DNA of 64,000 bases from contig VCJN01000238.1 of the NCBI GenBank assembly GCA_006384855.1, positions 62,001 to 126,000 on the forward strand, given 5' to 3'. How positions within the stretch are numbered: the first letter of the stretch is position 1; the number at the start of each line of letters is the position of its first letter. The notes below the pieces were generated by a model. That model was given only the letters and a program-made list of their open reading frames with translations. It was not told the DNA's origin and did no database searches. Made by a program: the position numbers and the translations under genes. This DNA comes from Tetraselmis striata (Eukaryota > Chlorophyta > Chlorodendrophyceae > Chlorodendrales > Chlorodendraceae). Of the stretch, positions 10,597-20,561 are shown piece by piece.

Positions 10597-11762
10597 ACAA
10601 TTTCTCATCCCCTGCTGTGAAGCCTGCATCGGCTGAGCGCATAGTTTACAGCGAAAGGATGCCCGCATTGCCTTCTGTTTCCCCTTCTCCCCTTTTCCAG
10701 CATGTGAGAGCGTCAAGGCAAGATGCATCAGATGTGGCGAATTCACCGGCGTGGAGCGGAATGGCTCCACTGACTATCTCAGGTATGTAAAATACATCTT
10801 AGAACTCAGCTTAGATACGTATGTCCTGCATAGTGGACAGTATCCTACTGGGCCAGGTGGGGGGAGACTTCTGGACCCGCATCAGCCAGGCTCGTTATTG
10901 CATGCCTGTGGCGCATGTCTAGTCGTGCCTGCGCTTCTGACCCCCCCCCCCCCACACACACACACACACTACTTCCTTGCGTTGCTAGCGCCGATGTTGC
11001 CTGCCCACTGAGCTCGCTGGCGGAGCACGCTGTGCGTGTCTGGCGAACCCTAAAAGAAACCTACTTAGACACGGTAGTGACTAGCGCCGCCTCGGCGCTG
11101 CCCGCCTAACCTGCCGCCTCGCTGGGCGCCTTCACAGCGCCGCCAGGGATGCTGCTGACACAGCACGTGGTAGGCCCGCGCGACATGGGCCGTTCGCAGC
11201 CGCTCTTTGATGACGACAGCCGGTGGTGGTGAGCGCGATGGGCCGCAAGCTGCGGCACGCGATGGTGTGCGATGCGCAGGTGCGGACTTGCCCCCACCGT
11301 CTCTTCCCTTCTCCCCTCATCGATTACCTCCTGGTGCTGGGCGCCGCAGGCTGTTCTGATATCACCTTCATGGCGATATCAAATATATATTTAGCGTAGT
11401 AAGTTTGGTGGCACATGTTTGCTGGGCATCTATTCTGCGCCCAACCGCACGGATCATTTGTATACTCGCAACGCCCGGGCGCAGGCACTGTTGTGGGCAG
11501 TTTCAATGTGGCTGCTGGTTCCCAAATTAGCGGCGCGCCGGCAGCACCATCATCGTATCTAAGTGGCGCACAACAGGTTGCCCCTCACGTCATGGGAGCG
11601 TCTCAGCAGGCGGAGCGGGAATCTGTGGCTTCAACTGCTGCGCAGTTCCTCTGTCATGAGCCATATATTGCTGCCGGCAGCTTGCCATACCCTGCAACAT
11701 CAATGCCAGGGGCAGGGGGGCTCCTGATCTGGCTAGGTGTCGCGCATGTGCAAAACCCATGA
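10597..11762 (+). CDS. Possible multi-exon gene of unknown function
   Basis: Segment 10,597–10,782 reads as a Ser/Pro-rich exon: it is preceded by a TTGCAG acceptor, followed by a strong donor (GTATGTAA at 10,783) and free of stops in one frame. A second open segment at 11,415–11,762 is rich in Ser, Ala, Gly and Gln and ends in TGA. The stretch between them (10,941–10,972) carries a C-run followed by (CA)n, and a further open segment at about 10,985–11,108. No domain is recognised, and I could not join these pieces with consistent phase. A non-conserved low-complexity protein, or no gene at all, is equally possible. Confidence 0.25.
10941..10970 (+). repeat. C-run followed by (CA)n
   Basis: Thirteen C are followed at once by about eight CA units. 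The same compound arrangement occurs near 19,134, 27,035 and 63,354. Confidence 0.85.
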
Positions 11763-12239
11763 GCAGCGACAATAAATCTGATTAGGGTGGAAAACCTGAG
11801 GGTGTGTGAAATGGATACGGGCGGCGGGGGCTGCCATGTGGCGGCTTCTTGTGATGCAATGTAATATTTTCGTAAATCCCTGCTGGCTGTTGGTGCATGT
11901 CTGAGCAGCAGCGCTTTACTCGCAATATCTTGTCAATCATATCCCTGTTGCCCACCTGCGGTGTTGCCCTCTATCCATCATACCGCTGCGGTGCAGCTCC
12001 GTGATATGTGGTCGCCCAATCTCTCGGTCTCTCTCTCTCCAGCTCTCATTCCCTCTCTTTCATTTTCTTTCCAGTCTAAATGGCAGCTTCTCACTTGCTC
12101 TAGCAGCCTCCTGCCGGCCAGGTGCACATCTTTGCAATGCTGTGGCCAGTACATGCAATGGTATGGCGGTCTGACAACGCTGGTCAGAAGCAGCAGGCTG
12201 CGCGGCACGCGGTGATCTGTGGCGTACTGATGTACACTT

Positions 12240-15060
12240 CTCCACAAATCTTATACTACTGTATTAATGTGTAGTAATAATATTCGTGAATCGGGCATCA
12301 TATATACTAGGATTCCTAGCTAGCGCGTACGTGGCAATTAATGTATAACGGCCGTGCCTGGCCGTGTCTAAATTTGCCACCCTTCTAGCGCGTTACAATA
12401 AACTGCTTGCGATAAACCTGATTACTCAAATACTTGCATAAATAGGAAGATATATTATCGTAAGGGCCTTGTACTCGTCGTACTAGTGACGCGTATTTAG
12501 GAATGGTCAGCGTAATCTCATCGTCGTGCATTTGTCCGCGTTCCTTTCTTGCTATCTATTTCAAACAATGTAAGTAACCTTTCCTGAAAAAATGGGCAAT
12601 ACACAATAATAAAAATGTCCCGCTGCTATCCAACATCAATTCGCAAAAATATTAGGGTTGATTTATCCGTATAGTTCATTCCTTTGAAGAAAAGCCAAAT
12701 TATCAGGGCATTTCTATGTTTTATATTTCTATTTCTATTTCTATTTTCATTCTATTAGTCCAATTCCCGAACGTACTTCCATCCTAATATATGCGGTGCC
12801 TATTAAATCATGGTGTTGCAGCGCTGCTGGCGAAGACGGACTAAGTACAAGTAGCACATGGCATGGTTTACAACTCAAAATGTGCCAATTTCTAATTGAT
12901 ATCTGAGAATCTTTAGGGTTTGATTCACCCTCTTCCCTGATCCGTAGCATTTGATACCGCGCAGACTACTTACCGTTGCGCAATACTAAGAGTGTATGAT
13001 ATATCGCACCAAGCAGCAAAAGAAAAGTGTGCATATATTTTGCCTCCGCGCCAGGAATTACTAGCGGACTATATGTTGTCTATATACGTGTGACTATATA
13101 CTCAGTTTGGGTAACAAAGAGAGGGACCTCACGCGCGAAATGCTCAATAATATCAACGGAACGGTGGGGTTTTGCTGAAACTGCTCCGAAATCAGCAGCA
13201 GCCCGTAAAGCAGCCGTGAGTCAGAATGGTGTTGCTGCGTTGCTGGAACACACATCACAACCGAACAGGGTTGTGGATGGTATATTTGCTGTCGTCGGCC
13301 CACCTTTGTAAGGGGCTGGCGGAGGAAGGGATAGGTCTGCATTGCGGCGGAAGAAATCAGTTCGTTATTATTGCTCGTTTTCATATATTGCGGGTGAAGA
13401 AATTGCTTATACTCGGAACCAACATAACAATGTGACTGTTTATTACTAGAACCGCCGTCGGATACAGCGCGTACGGCCAATGCACATACTGCAGGGCGGG
13501 CAGCACCCAGCAGTAGTGTCAGCATCATGATGCCTTATTCGGCAGCGTCGTAGTAGTATTGATACAATAAGAGTAGAAGAGACGATCATTTCGCTAAATA
13601 ATGGCTCCGAAACCAACACTGAAGCTACCCCCCCCCCCCCCCCCCCTCAAATACGCACAGCTCACACGTTGTATTGCCTGAAAACGGGTCAATAATTATC
13701 AGCTGTATCCGAGCATGAATATTATCATTTTTGTTGATATCAGCATTCTAATATACACAATGTGTGATAACAATAGGCTGTTAATATGAAGAATAATATA
13801 TGTCGTGCGCTGCATTGTTTCGTGATATCTAGTGACTACCCGCGCGTGCGCAAATATAATAGCAAACGTAGCATATAATAGCATAATGTATCATATAATA
13901 GCGCATACACGTATCGTATAATAGCAAACGTAACATTATAAACGATATCATATGCTATCTATAACGGGATTGTATTTTTGCATATATTATGTGATATCAT
14001 ATGCTGGTGACGCGGTTATACATAGGTAGATAGATAAATAAACAGAAGTAGTGATATACCGCCGGTACACCATTAATGATATGAGTTGAAATGTAATGTA
14101 GTATTCGTATTGTATGTAAAATGATAACTATGGCATTCATAATCACCATCATAGCTTTCTGTCACATGGAGAGGGAGAGGGAGAGGGAGTAAGCGATTGA
14201 AAGTGAAAAACGCGCGCTGAACATTGTATGAACTGACCGCCGACTGCACGCTGGTGCGGGCGGTGCACCGGAATGACAATCGCCGATGTGGCGGAATGGC
14301 AATATCAATTTATCAATTAGTATATTGATGACGCCCATTGGGTGAATGCCAATGCGAGATTGTCTTATATTGAGAAAAGTGCCCTAGTCTTTCCAATTAT
14401 TATGTTTTGGACCATCGGAATGGAGGGAGGGAGGGAGGGAGTAGAGTGCACAAGGAGAGTAGAGTGCATAGGGAGAGAAGGTACATTATTCAATAAATAC
14501 ATAATGTATATTCCATGTATCGGCAGAGTAGCACTATAGTGCACTACATACTGCACAGTAGTAGTACCGTAATGCACTGCTATTGTTGTTGCTGCCAAAT
14601 GCATACAACTATGATGCCGAGGTCGTCATAATGAAACAATGGTGTATATAAATCAGCTACGCATATAAAGCAATAGCCGCGCAATTTGGTAAATGGTATG
14701 TCGTTTTTATATCAATGTATATTAATGAATACCGGTCTGTGGTATGCTGTACCGCCGGTATATCTACTCAACATCTACTCATTGTCAGCATTTTACGTAC
14801 ACACACAAATACTCACGGGAGATTACGGGCACATTATAACTAACAATCCGTAAATCAAAAATGATTTTCTGGTGGCTTCTGACATTGGACAAAAATCGTA
14901 TATCCTCGTATACAATGCAATTGAGTACCAAAATAATGATTTTGACAGGGATGTTACGGATTTTACCCACTAATTGGACCGGCCTGGAAATTCAATAATT
15001 AGACCATACACGGAGGATAATTATACCCCCATGATTTATTTTTCTTGGACAAATCATCAA
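12240..15060. other. AT-rich island without genes
   Basis: Base composition falls sharply compared with both sides, with long stretches of A and T. There are short simple repeats: (TATTTC)n near 12,722, GAGAGG repeats near 14,166 and GGAG repeats near 14,424. A C-run lies at 13,628–13,646. No frame on either strand shows a recognisable protein or a convincing exon. Confidence 0.6.
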
Positions 15061-15107
15061 AATACCCCCCATAATTTAAAAAATTTCCAAAGGTGGCAGC
15101 TACTGCT

Positions 15108-15127
15108 GTGAATTACAAAGAGGGCAG
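15108..15127 (-). repeat. Left part of a LINE tail split by a DIRS-like element
   Basis: These 20 bases (starting GTGAATTACAAAGAGG) match the start of the LINE tail at 2541. The rest of that tail resumes, without loss or duplication that I can see, at 18,334 on the far side of the DIRS-like element. Confidence 0.75.
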
Positions 15128-15245
15128 TTTCAAAGTTGAGTGTGGTTTTGCCAAAAAGGTCTCGCAGGCTGTTTTACACCGTCAAGAGCCGAAATTGGCA
15201 GGATGGTTTAGCGAAAGCGTGGAGGGAAAACGGAGTCAGGGGGGG

Positions 15246-15431
15246 CGCTGCGTGGAACGCAGCGAAAACTGGAAGATGGCAGGCTCAGCTGTTCTGGCTG
15301 CTTTTATGTCTACTCGTGCTGCACCCAACAAGGGCGCAACAACAGTTACTAGTTCCCGTACCACTGAGCAGCACTTGTAGCTAAAAAGCGGTTAGGTCAA
15401 GGATGGAAACCCCATAAACTAGTTTAGATCA
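15246..15431 (-). repeat. Internal copy (A2) of the element's split direct repeat
   Basis: It is nearly identical to 18,148–18,333, starting CGCTGCGTGGAACGCAGCG (itself a small hairpin) and ending AGTTTAGATCA. It is bordered by B1 on the right and B2 on the left. Confidence 0.9.
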
Positions 15432-15599
15432 TTTCAAAGTTGAGTATGGTTTTGCCAGTCTTGAGCGAACGTAGAGAGCGGTGGATTGACGGAGAAGGGG
15501 TAGCGCCAAGTCATGAAGGAGGCACTGGGAAGGCCACCGCTGCGGAGTCCTGTTGGACTTGGAAGTGGCGGAGGGGGGCGATGTGTCCAAAGAAGAACC

Positions 15600-17143
15600 A
15601 CGCGCCAGGAGAAGGAAGAACGTTGGGATCGATGTAGTCCAGAACGACATCAGAGTTAGTGGCCCAGCCAACCGCCTTGGTAGCGGATGTGGGACAGTGG
15701 CGCTCCGATGGCGTTTGCTGCAGAGGCTGCGCCCTTGCGTAGACTGTGTGAAGTCCAGGAAGTGCCAGCAGGGGGGGCAGAGTTGACTAGGTTGACTGTT
15801 GTAGACAACCAGTCTGACATCGTAGCCGAAGTCCAAGGTTTTGACTGCTCAGCCACATTGACAGCCCAGAAGTTGGAGGCAGCCAAGCCAACAGTAACCA
15901 GGGGGACAGACTGGACGTTGTCGATGAAGTGGTGCAAAAGACGTGCCACTCGAGGGTGCTCGGACACTGGAAGGAGAAGTACGCGCAGGTCGTCGGGTCC
16001 CCGCCGGCCAGCGCGACCCTTCTCGCGGTAGATCTGCAAGGTGACGTTGTAGGTGTCGACATGCACATCTTGCACTCGACAGGAGACGCCAGTAAGGCCC
16101 CTGGCAAAGAACAGAAAGTTGACAACCGAGGCCAAGAGGGCTCGGTAGTCGAGGTGGGACTCTGGGTAAGGAGCAGACACAATTAGCTCGGCCTTTGAGA
16201 CGAAGCGGAAAGCTACATCCGCAGGCAGAGGGACACGCAAAGGGGCAGCGTCCAGTCGGCGCTGACGCAACATTAACCCACGTCTTGCTGAAGTGAGGTG
16301 TAGGCTGTCCTTGGCGATTGGGACGAGGTTGTGCAGCTCGAAGAAGGTGTTGATGGCAGACAGGTAGGGCTGCAGCGATTTAGCTGCGATGTGCCCTCGC
16401 TCCCCGATCCAGGCAACGTACCGAACAACAGTAGCAGTAGTCGCTTCCAGCGGGCTGATGTTATCGGAGTTGTGGCAGAGCTCAGCGAACTGAGACAACC
16501 TGCCGGCGTAGCTCTTGAGGGTCTGAGCGCTGAGGGAGCTGGAGAGCAGGTCGAGCGTCCGCTGGCCTAGCTCGTCTGAGCCGAACGCGCCCTGCAGTCG
16601 AGATCGCAGCGACGCAGCCCATGGAGCGATAGCTGCGGGCTCGTCAATTACGTAAGTGCGTCGTTTTACCGACAGAGTTCCACCGGCACGGCTACTGTTC
16701 GCAAAGTACTCGGCAGCAACGGTTAGGTTCCCGGCGGTTGGCCGGTAGTTGCTGGACGGGTTTGCAGTAGCTTCAATACGGGTTTGCGGGGCTAGGTTCA
16801 GGTAAGAGGGCCGCGCGCCCCGCGCGCCCTTCGCGCTCATAGCGCCTGTCACGTGCGTGACGTACACGCGCGAAACTTGGTCGTTGCGAACCGGTTGTAA
16901 CACGTAGTGTAACAACCGACGAACGCAGAGATGGGGTTGTAAGAAAGGCGGATGGTTGAGCCGCCATGTGCAGGCGTGCGGATGGTTGAGCCGCACTCGG
17001 CTGTAGCTGTAAGAAGCGCCGCACCGAGGAAGGTCTAAATGAAGTCTGTAAGGTGGGGGGGTCAGGTCCTGACACATGGCGCTCATCCCGCCGTTGAGCT
17101 GCAAGGGTGCGTCTTGCGGCGTCACCGAAAGGTGGCCTCGCAA
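15600..17143 (-). pseudogene. Tyrosine recombinase of the DIRS-like element, frameshifted before the catalytic Tyr
   Basis: The enzyme would integrate a circular DNA intermediate by strand exchange. The frame gives 495 codons, of which roughly the last 390 are conserved with the copy at 57.7–59.3 kb. Visible motifs are an Arg in FFARGLTGVSC that lies eleven residues before an Asp (box I), HSLRKG (H-x-x-R, box II) and HIRYQGGW. The catalytic Tyr should follow as LDYIDP. That sequence is present at about 15,632–15,650 but in another frame, because 4 bases are inserted just after the GGW codons (near 15,667) compared with the second copy. The frame stops at 15,656. The natural start is probably the Met near 16,840; the codons upstream of it look like untranslated leader. 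Confidence 0.8.
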
Positions 17144-17179
17144 GGCTCCTGCAGCTTCGACGAGCGGCGCCCCACACCG

Positions 17180-18067
17180 TCACTCGTGCTCACCTTCGCG
17201 GCCACGTCCACGTCCGCCGCCCCGCCCTCGCCCACGCCCGCGACCTGCAGCTGCAGCCGCTACTCGAGAAGTAGCGGTCGCCTTGGCGCTGATGGCAACG
17301 GTCGCCCCGAAGACACGACGCTCGTAGTCCCTCATGAGGTCCCCAAAAATCGCAGAACCCAAATGCTCCGAAGCAGGCTGAAAATGCTGAGCTCGCAGCA
17401 CGTCCAGAACACCTTGGTCACCGTGCATCCGCTTGATCTCATTCAGTTTCCGCAGGAAGGCTAGACGAAAACGAAACGCCTTGTCGATGGCCTCGGCGTG
17501 ATTCCGAGCTCTCGCGAGGTAGGGGGTGAAGTCCTGGTTAGTGGCGGGGACGTAAGGTAGCAGCTCGTCGAGCGCCACGAAAAGGGCGGCCATGCGAGCC
17601 CCAAAACACGACATCCACAAGTACTCCTCCTGGGCCGGCAGACGCCGGTCATCCTGCTTGAGGTACTCGTTCGTTAGGTCGGTGCTCAAAGGGAAAAGTC
17701 CAGGCACTCGGCTGACCGGTCGAACGGCCTCGTAACCAGACTCTGCTCTCTGCAGTAGCTCTGGCACCGCGAGGTAATCATCCTCGTCACTCACGGATTT
17801 TGCTCCGACACGGCCGCTCTGGGCTAGCTCTAGCAAGTCGGGGCGCTCTGCGGCTCCCCCGCTGCCTGTCGGCTGTCCCGCGAAGCGCTGCCCTGAGCCG
17901 GAGCCATGTGCCCCTTCTCCATCAACAACACGCTCACGAGCCGTCAATTGAGCTACAGCTGTAGCCAATGCACGCACATCTGCTTGCAACGACTTGAGCG
18001 TCGGCTCAACGACGGGTTCTTCTCCATCTGACATAGTAACGCACGGACGTACGGACGAGAATATCAC
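17180..18067 (-). CDS. Gag-like protein of the DIRS-like element
   Basis: An intact frame of 295 codons lies just upstream of the recombinase. A second Met at 18,034 gives the start MSDGEE and is the likelier one, since a related Met-Pro-Asp-Gly-Glu-Glu start is seen in the second copy. The central part (AEEYLWMSCFGARM-like to HFQPASEHLG) is conserved between copies. The C-terminus is a run of Arg–Gly repeats (RGRGRGRGGGRGRGR), as in nucleic-acid-binding proteins. Position and charge suggest a gag-type RNA-binding structural protein; the family is not recognised from sequence. The gene ends 37 bases before the recombinase frame opens. Confidence 0.65.
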   Translation of the reverse strand: MIFSSVRPCVTMSDGEEPVVEPTLKSLQADVRALATAVAQLTARERVVDGEGAHGSGSGQRFAGQPTGSGGAAERPDLLELAQSGRVGAKSVSDEDDYLAVPELLQRAESGYEAVRPVSRVPGLFPLSTDLTNEYLKQDDRRLPAQEEYLWMSCFGARMAALFVALDELLPYVPATNQDFTPYLARARNHAEAIDKAFRFRLAFLRKLNEIKRMHGDQGVLDVLRAQHFQPASEHLGSAIFGDLMRDYERRVFGATVAISAKATATSRVAAAAAGRGRGRGRGGGRGRGREGEHE

Positions 18068-18147
18068 ACTCGGATGGCGAGCCGGGTGTGGTCTTGAACA
18101 ACCAGGGGTGACCTTGCTCGCAACGGATTACGAGACAGTTTTTACAT

Positions 18148-18333
18148 CGCTGCGTGGAACGCAGCGAAAACTGGAAGATGGCAGGCTCAGCTGTTCTGGC
18201 TGTTTTTATGTCTACTCGTGCTGCACCCAACAAGGGCGCAACAACAGTTACTAGTTCCCGTACCACTGAGCAGCACTTGTAGCTAAAAAGCGGTTAGGTC
18301 AAGGAGGGAAACCCCATAAACTAGTTTAGATCA
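18148..18333 (-). repeat. 5' terminal copy (A1) of the element's split direct repeat
   Basis: It matches 15,246–15,431 with only a few changes and forms the right edge of the element. The flanking base sequence TAACAAATCC at 18,334 is the continuation of the interrupted LINE tail. Confidence 0.9.
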
Positions 18334-18597
18334 TAACAAATCCACCTACTGCTAAAAGTAGTACTAGAAAATCAACACATCAAGCCGCCTAAAAGCGGCC
18401 CGCATCCCGCATGAGGCGGGATGGATGAGTGATGCGCACACGGTTCAGAGTCCGGGCCACGCGTGCACGTGTGTGTGTGGGTGATCCTCGGACGTGCTGT
18501 GCAGCTTCAGCAACGGGATGGCAGACGAATCTGCGCCGTCTGATGAGGCAGCGAGCGCGCTCTCGAGCGGGCACCAAGCTCAGAACCCCGAGGTTTT
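18334..18597 (-). mobile_element. 5'-truncated LINE copy (3' end only)
   Basis: It matches 2561–2818 closely, covering the 3' tail with its three hairpins and about 60 codons of the polyprotein C-terminus (18,577–18,389). Homology stops near 18,597, directly at telomere-like TTTAGGG units. Together with 15,108–15,127 it is one LINE insertion split by the DIRS-like element. Confidence 0.85.
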
Positions 18598-18613
18598 AGG
18601 GTTTAGGGTTTAG
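18592..18613 (+). repeat. Interstitial telomere-like repeat (TTTAGGG)
   Basis: Two to three TTTAGGG units directly adjoin the truncated 5' end of the LINE copy. TTTAGGG is the plant-type telomere repeat found in many green algae. Confidence 0.8.
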
Positions 18614-18627
18614 CTACTGGTATTGGT

Positions 18628-18682
18628 GTGAATTACAAAAAAGGCAGTGACAACTCCATCTACTACTAAAAGTAGTACTTAT
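18628..18682 (-). repeat. Another short LINE-tail copy
   Basis: It starts GTGAATTACAAAAAAGGCAG and keeps the TACTACTAAAAGTAGTACT hairpin of the tail, then homology ends. Confidence 0.6.
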
Positions 18683-19131
18683 ATCGATACCCTTTCTGAT
18701 TCTCCTAATTTTTTTGGTGATTTCCTGATATCGCCTTCTGCTGCTACTAGCTCATGTGACTAAAAGCAGTATAGTACTTGTAGTGAAAGTAGTACTGAAA
18801 ATTCAAAGCTGGTACTGGTACTGATGGTAAGGCTGGTACTGGTACTGGAACCGCGTAAGCAGTTATTGCCAGTCCTGTCCCGGGGGCCGAAAAGTCAGTA
18901 AAAAAAAAAAAAAATAAAGGACGTGTGAGCAGGCAGTCTGCCAGTCTGCTCCCGCCCCGGGGACGGAAAAAATGCAACTATTCATAGCGACTAGCGACCA
19001 CAGGTCGTAGGCCGCTACCCTGTATGGCCCCAGCGACTTCCGGTCGCGAACGTTGCGACCATATATTCGCTAAGACGCGATCCAGGGCGTGCCAGCATCA
19101 ACACTTATTTGATTTACCGTGTCTTTCTCCG

Positions 19132-19176
<45 letters not shown>

Positions 19177-19977
19177 ACGCATTGAAGCTAGGATCTAGAC
19201 CCCGGTATGCCCATCGTTGAGTGATAGCGACTACATGTGCATCATCTTCTGTTAGTTTTGTGCATCATTCGCTATTCGACCCGCCCTTTTGGTACGTCAC
19301 CTCCGCAGTGTTGAAAATGCCGTACGCAAGTATGCAAACGAGCAGTGGCGTACCGCCGTACATCCTCGACCTCCGCACGACTGCATATCCTACAGACACG
19401 AGATGCACATGCACCGAACTAGACGTGGCCCACGACCCCGCGGCACGCCTATGAGACGCTGTCTCCTTATTAAGGGCTCGCGTCCGTGCGTTCACCGGAA
19501 CTGATGCCATATGCCCACCGCACGCGTCGCTGGTGCAGGCACTTGAATAAGCCGAGGGGCACATATATCACTTGCCGCGCGTTGACAGAATACCGTCACT
19601 ATCTCATATATACAGCTAGCCAGCGCTGGCACGAGTACAAGTATTCCCTCTGACTTCTGCAAAGTACAAACCACCACCAGATACTCCTTTCCGTTGCCGA
19701 AAAAACACGTGTACTCTCAGCGGTAGTGTTGCCAACCCCGACCAACGCTGCTGTACGGCTGTGCGCTATATTTCATGGAAATATGAAGCATTGTTTCCAA
19801 CTTTGAAAAACCCGTTTTCGTGAACGTGCTCCCGTAGGCCACAGGCGTCGGAGTCGACCATTTGAAGTCTTCGCTGGACTGCACTATTCCTAGCTGGAAG
19901 GCCGCTAGAGTGTAAGATCAGCCAGAGCTCATTCTACGCCCCGGAAGAGATACTTATCGAGGCAGCGAGTACAGCAC
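18683..19977. other. Upstream region of the ankyrin gene, no other gene seen
   Basis: The region contains a GATATCGCCTTCTGCTGC..CTCATGTG word shared with 59,700 and 60,075, GGTACTGGTACTG repeats near 18,810–18,850, an A-run near 18,901, and a C-run with (CA)n at 19,134–19,178. I cannot define a promoter. The first coding Met of the ankyrin gene is at 19,978. Confidence 0.4.
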
Positions 19978-20561
19978 ATGAACCGCTCCGTCGTCATGGA
20001 CGAAACTATGGAAGCTCCCATGGACGACCTGTATCCGCCGGGCGCCGACAGCCCTGCGAACGCTGTCAGTGATAACGGTAGTTGGAACACGGATGAGGAA
20101 GATCTGGAAATCGCGGTGGCCAACAATGCGTCTGACAGTGATGCTACTGTGTGGACGCCGGAGTCGTCGCTGTCTGCTGACGTTGAAAATCAAGAATTTG
20201 CTCTCCACGGGGACTCCTATGTCGAGCTTCTGAGTGATGGCCAATCATCTCCGGGGGAACAACTGGGAGAAACATCTCGCAGTCACGTTATCTCGACGGA
20301 ATTGCCAGCATTACCTCCCAGTGGGACGACCTTTCCGACTGGCAACACTTACACTGGGACCGAGATCTTGGACTCGTTTTGGGATTACGACTTTGAGGCT
20401 GACGGGCGTTGGCAGGAGCATGTTACGCCAGCAGGCCTCGGTAACTGCACAGCACTACACAAGAAGGTTCTCTGGTACCAAGAGCATATCTCCACTGCCC
20501 TCGACACACATCAGGTACTGCAGGACCGGACTGCTCTCCACCATGCAGCGCGGACAAACAG
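19978..20561 (+). CDS. Ankyrin gene, exon 1: acidic N-terminus
   Basis: The exon has 194 codons plus two bases. The first 150 residues are rich in Asp, Glu and Ser and probably disordered; the first ankyrin repeat begins near NCTALHKKV and the next ends in TALHHAARTN. The Met at 19,978 is the first in the frame; a second lies six codons on. The donor is ACAG|GTGAAG, joining to the acceptor at 21,005 and completing an Arg codon. Confidence 0.8.

Larger units (their letters stand above)
15128..18333 (-). mobile_element. DIRS/PAT-like tyrosine-recombinase element with split direct repeats
   Basis: The element is 3.2 kb long and reads on the minus strand. Repeat A occurs at its 5' end (A1, 18,148–18,333) and again near its 3' end (A2, 15,246–15,431), in the same orientation and almost identical over 186 bases. 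A2 is flanked by two copies of a second repeat, B1 (15,432–15,458) and B2 (from 15,128), both starting TTTCAAAGTTGAGT. The order A1–genes–B1–A2–B2 is the split-direct-repeat layout of PAT/Ngaro and the algal Kangaroo/TOC1 elements. Two coding units are visible: a gag-like protein and a tyrosine recombinase. No reverse transcriptase, RNase H or methyltransferase is found between or beside them. A decayed relative lies at 55,108–59,580. Confidence 0.85.

Noticed and set aside
15093..15384. Plus-strand frames of 95 and 82 codons
   Set aside because: They lie in the A2/B2 repeats of the DIRS-like element and read on the strand opposite to its genes.
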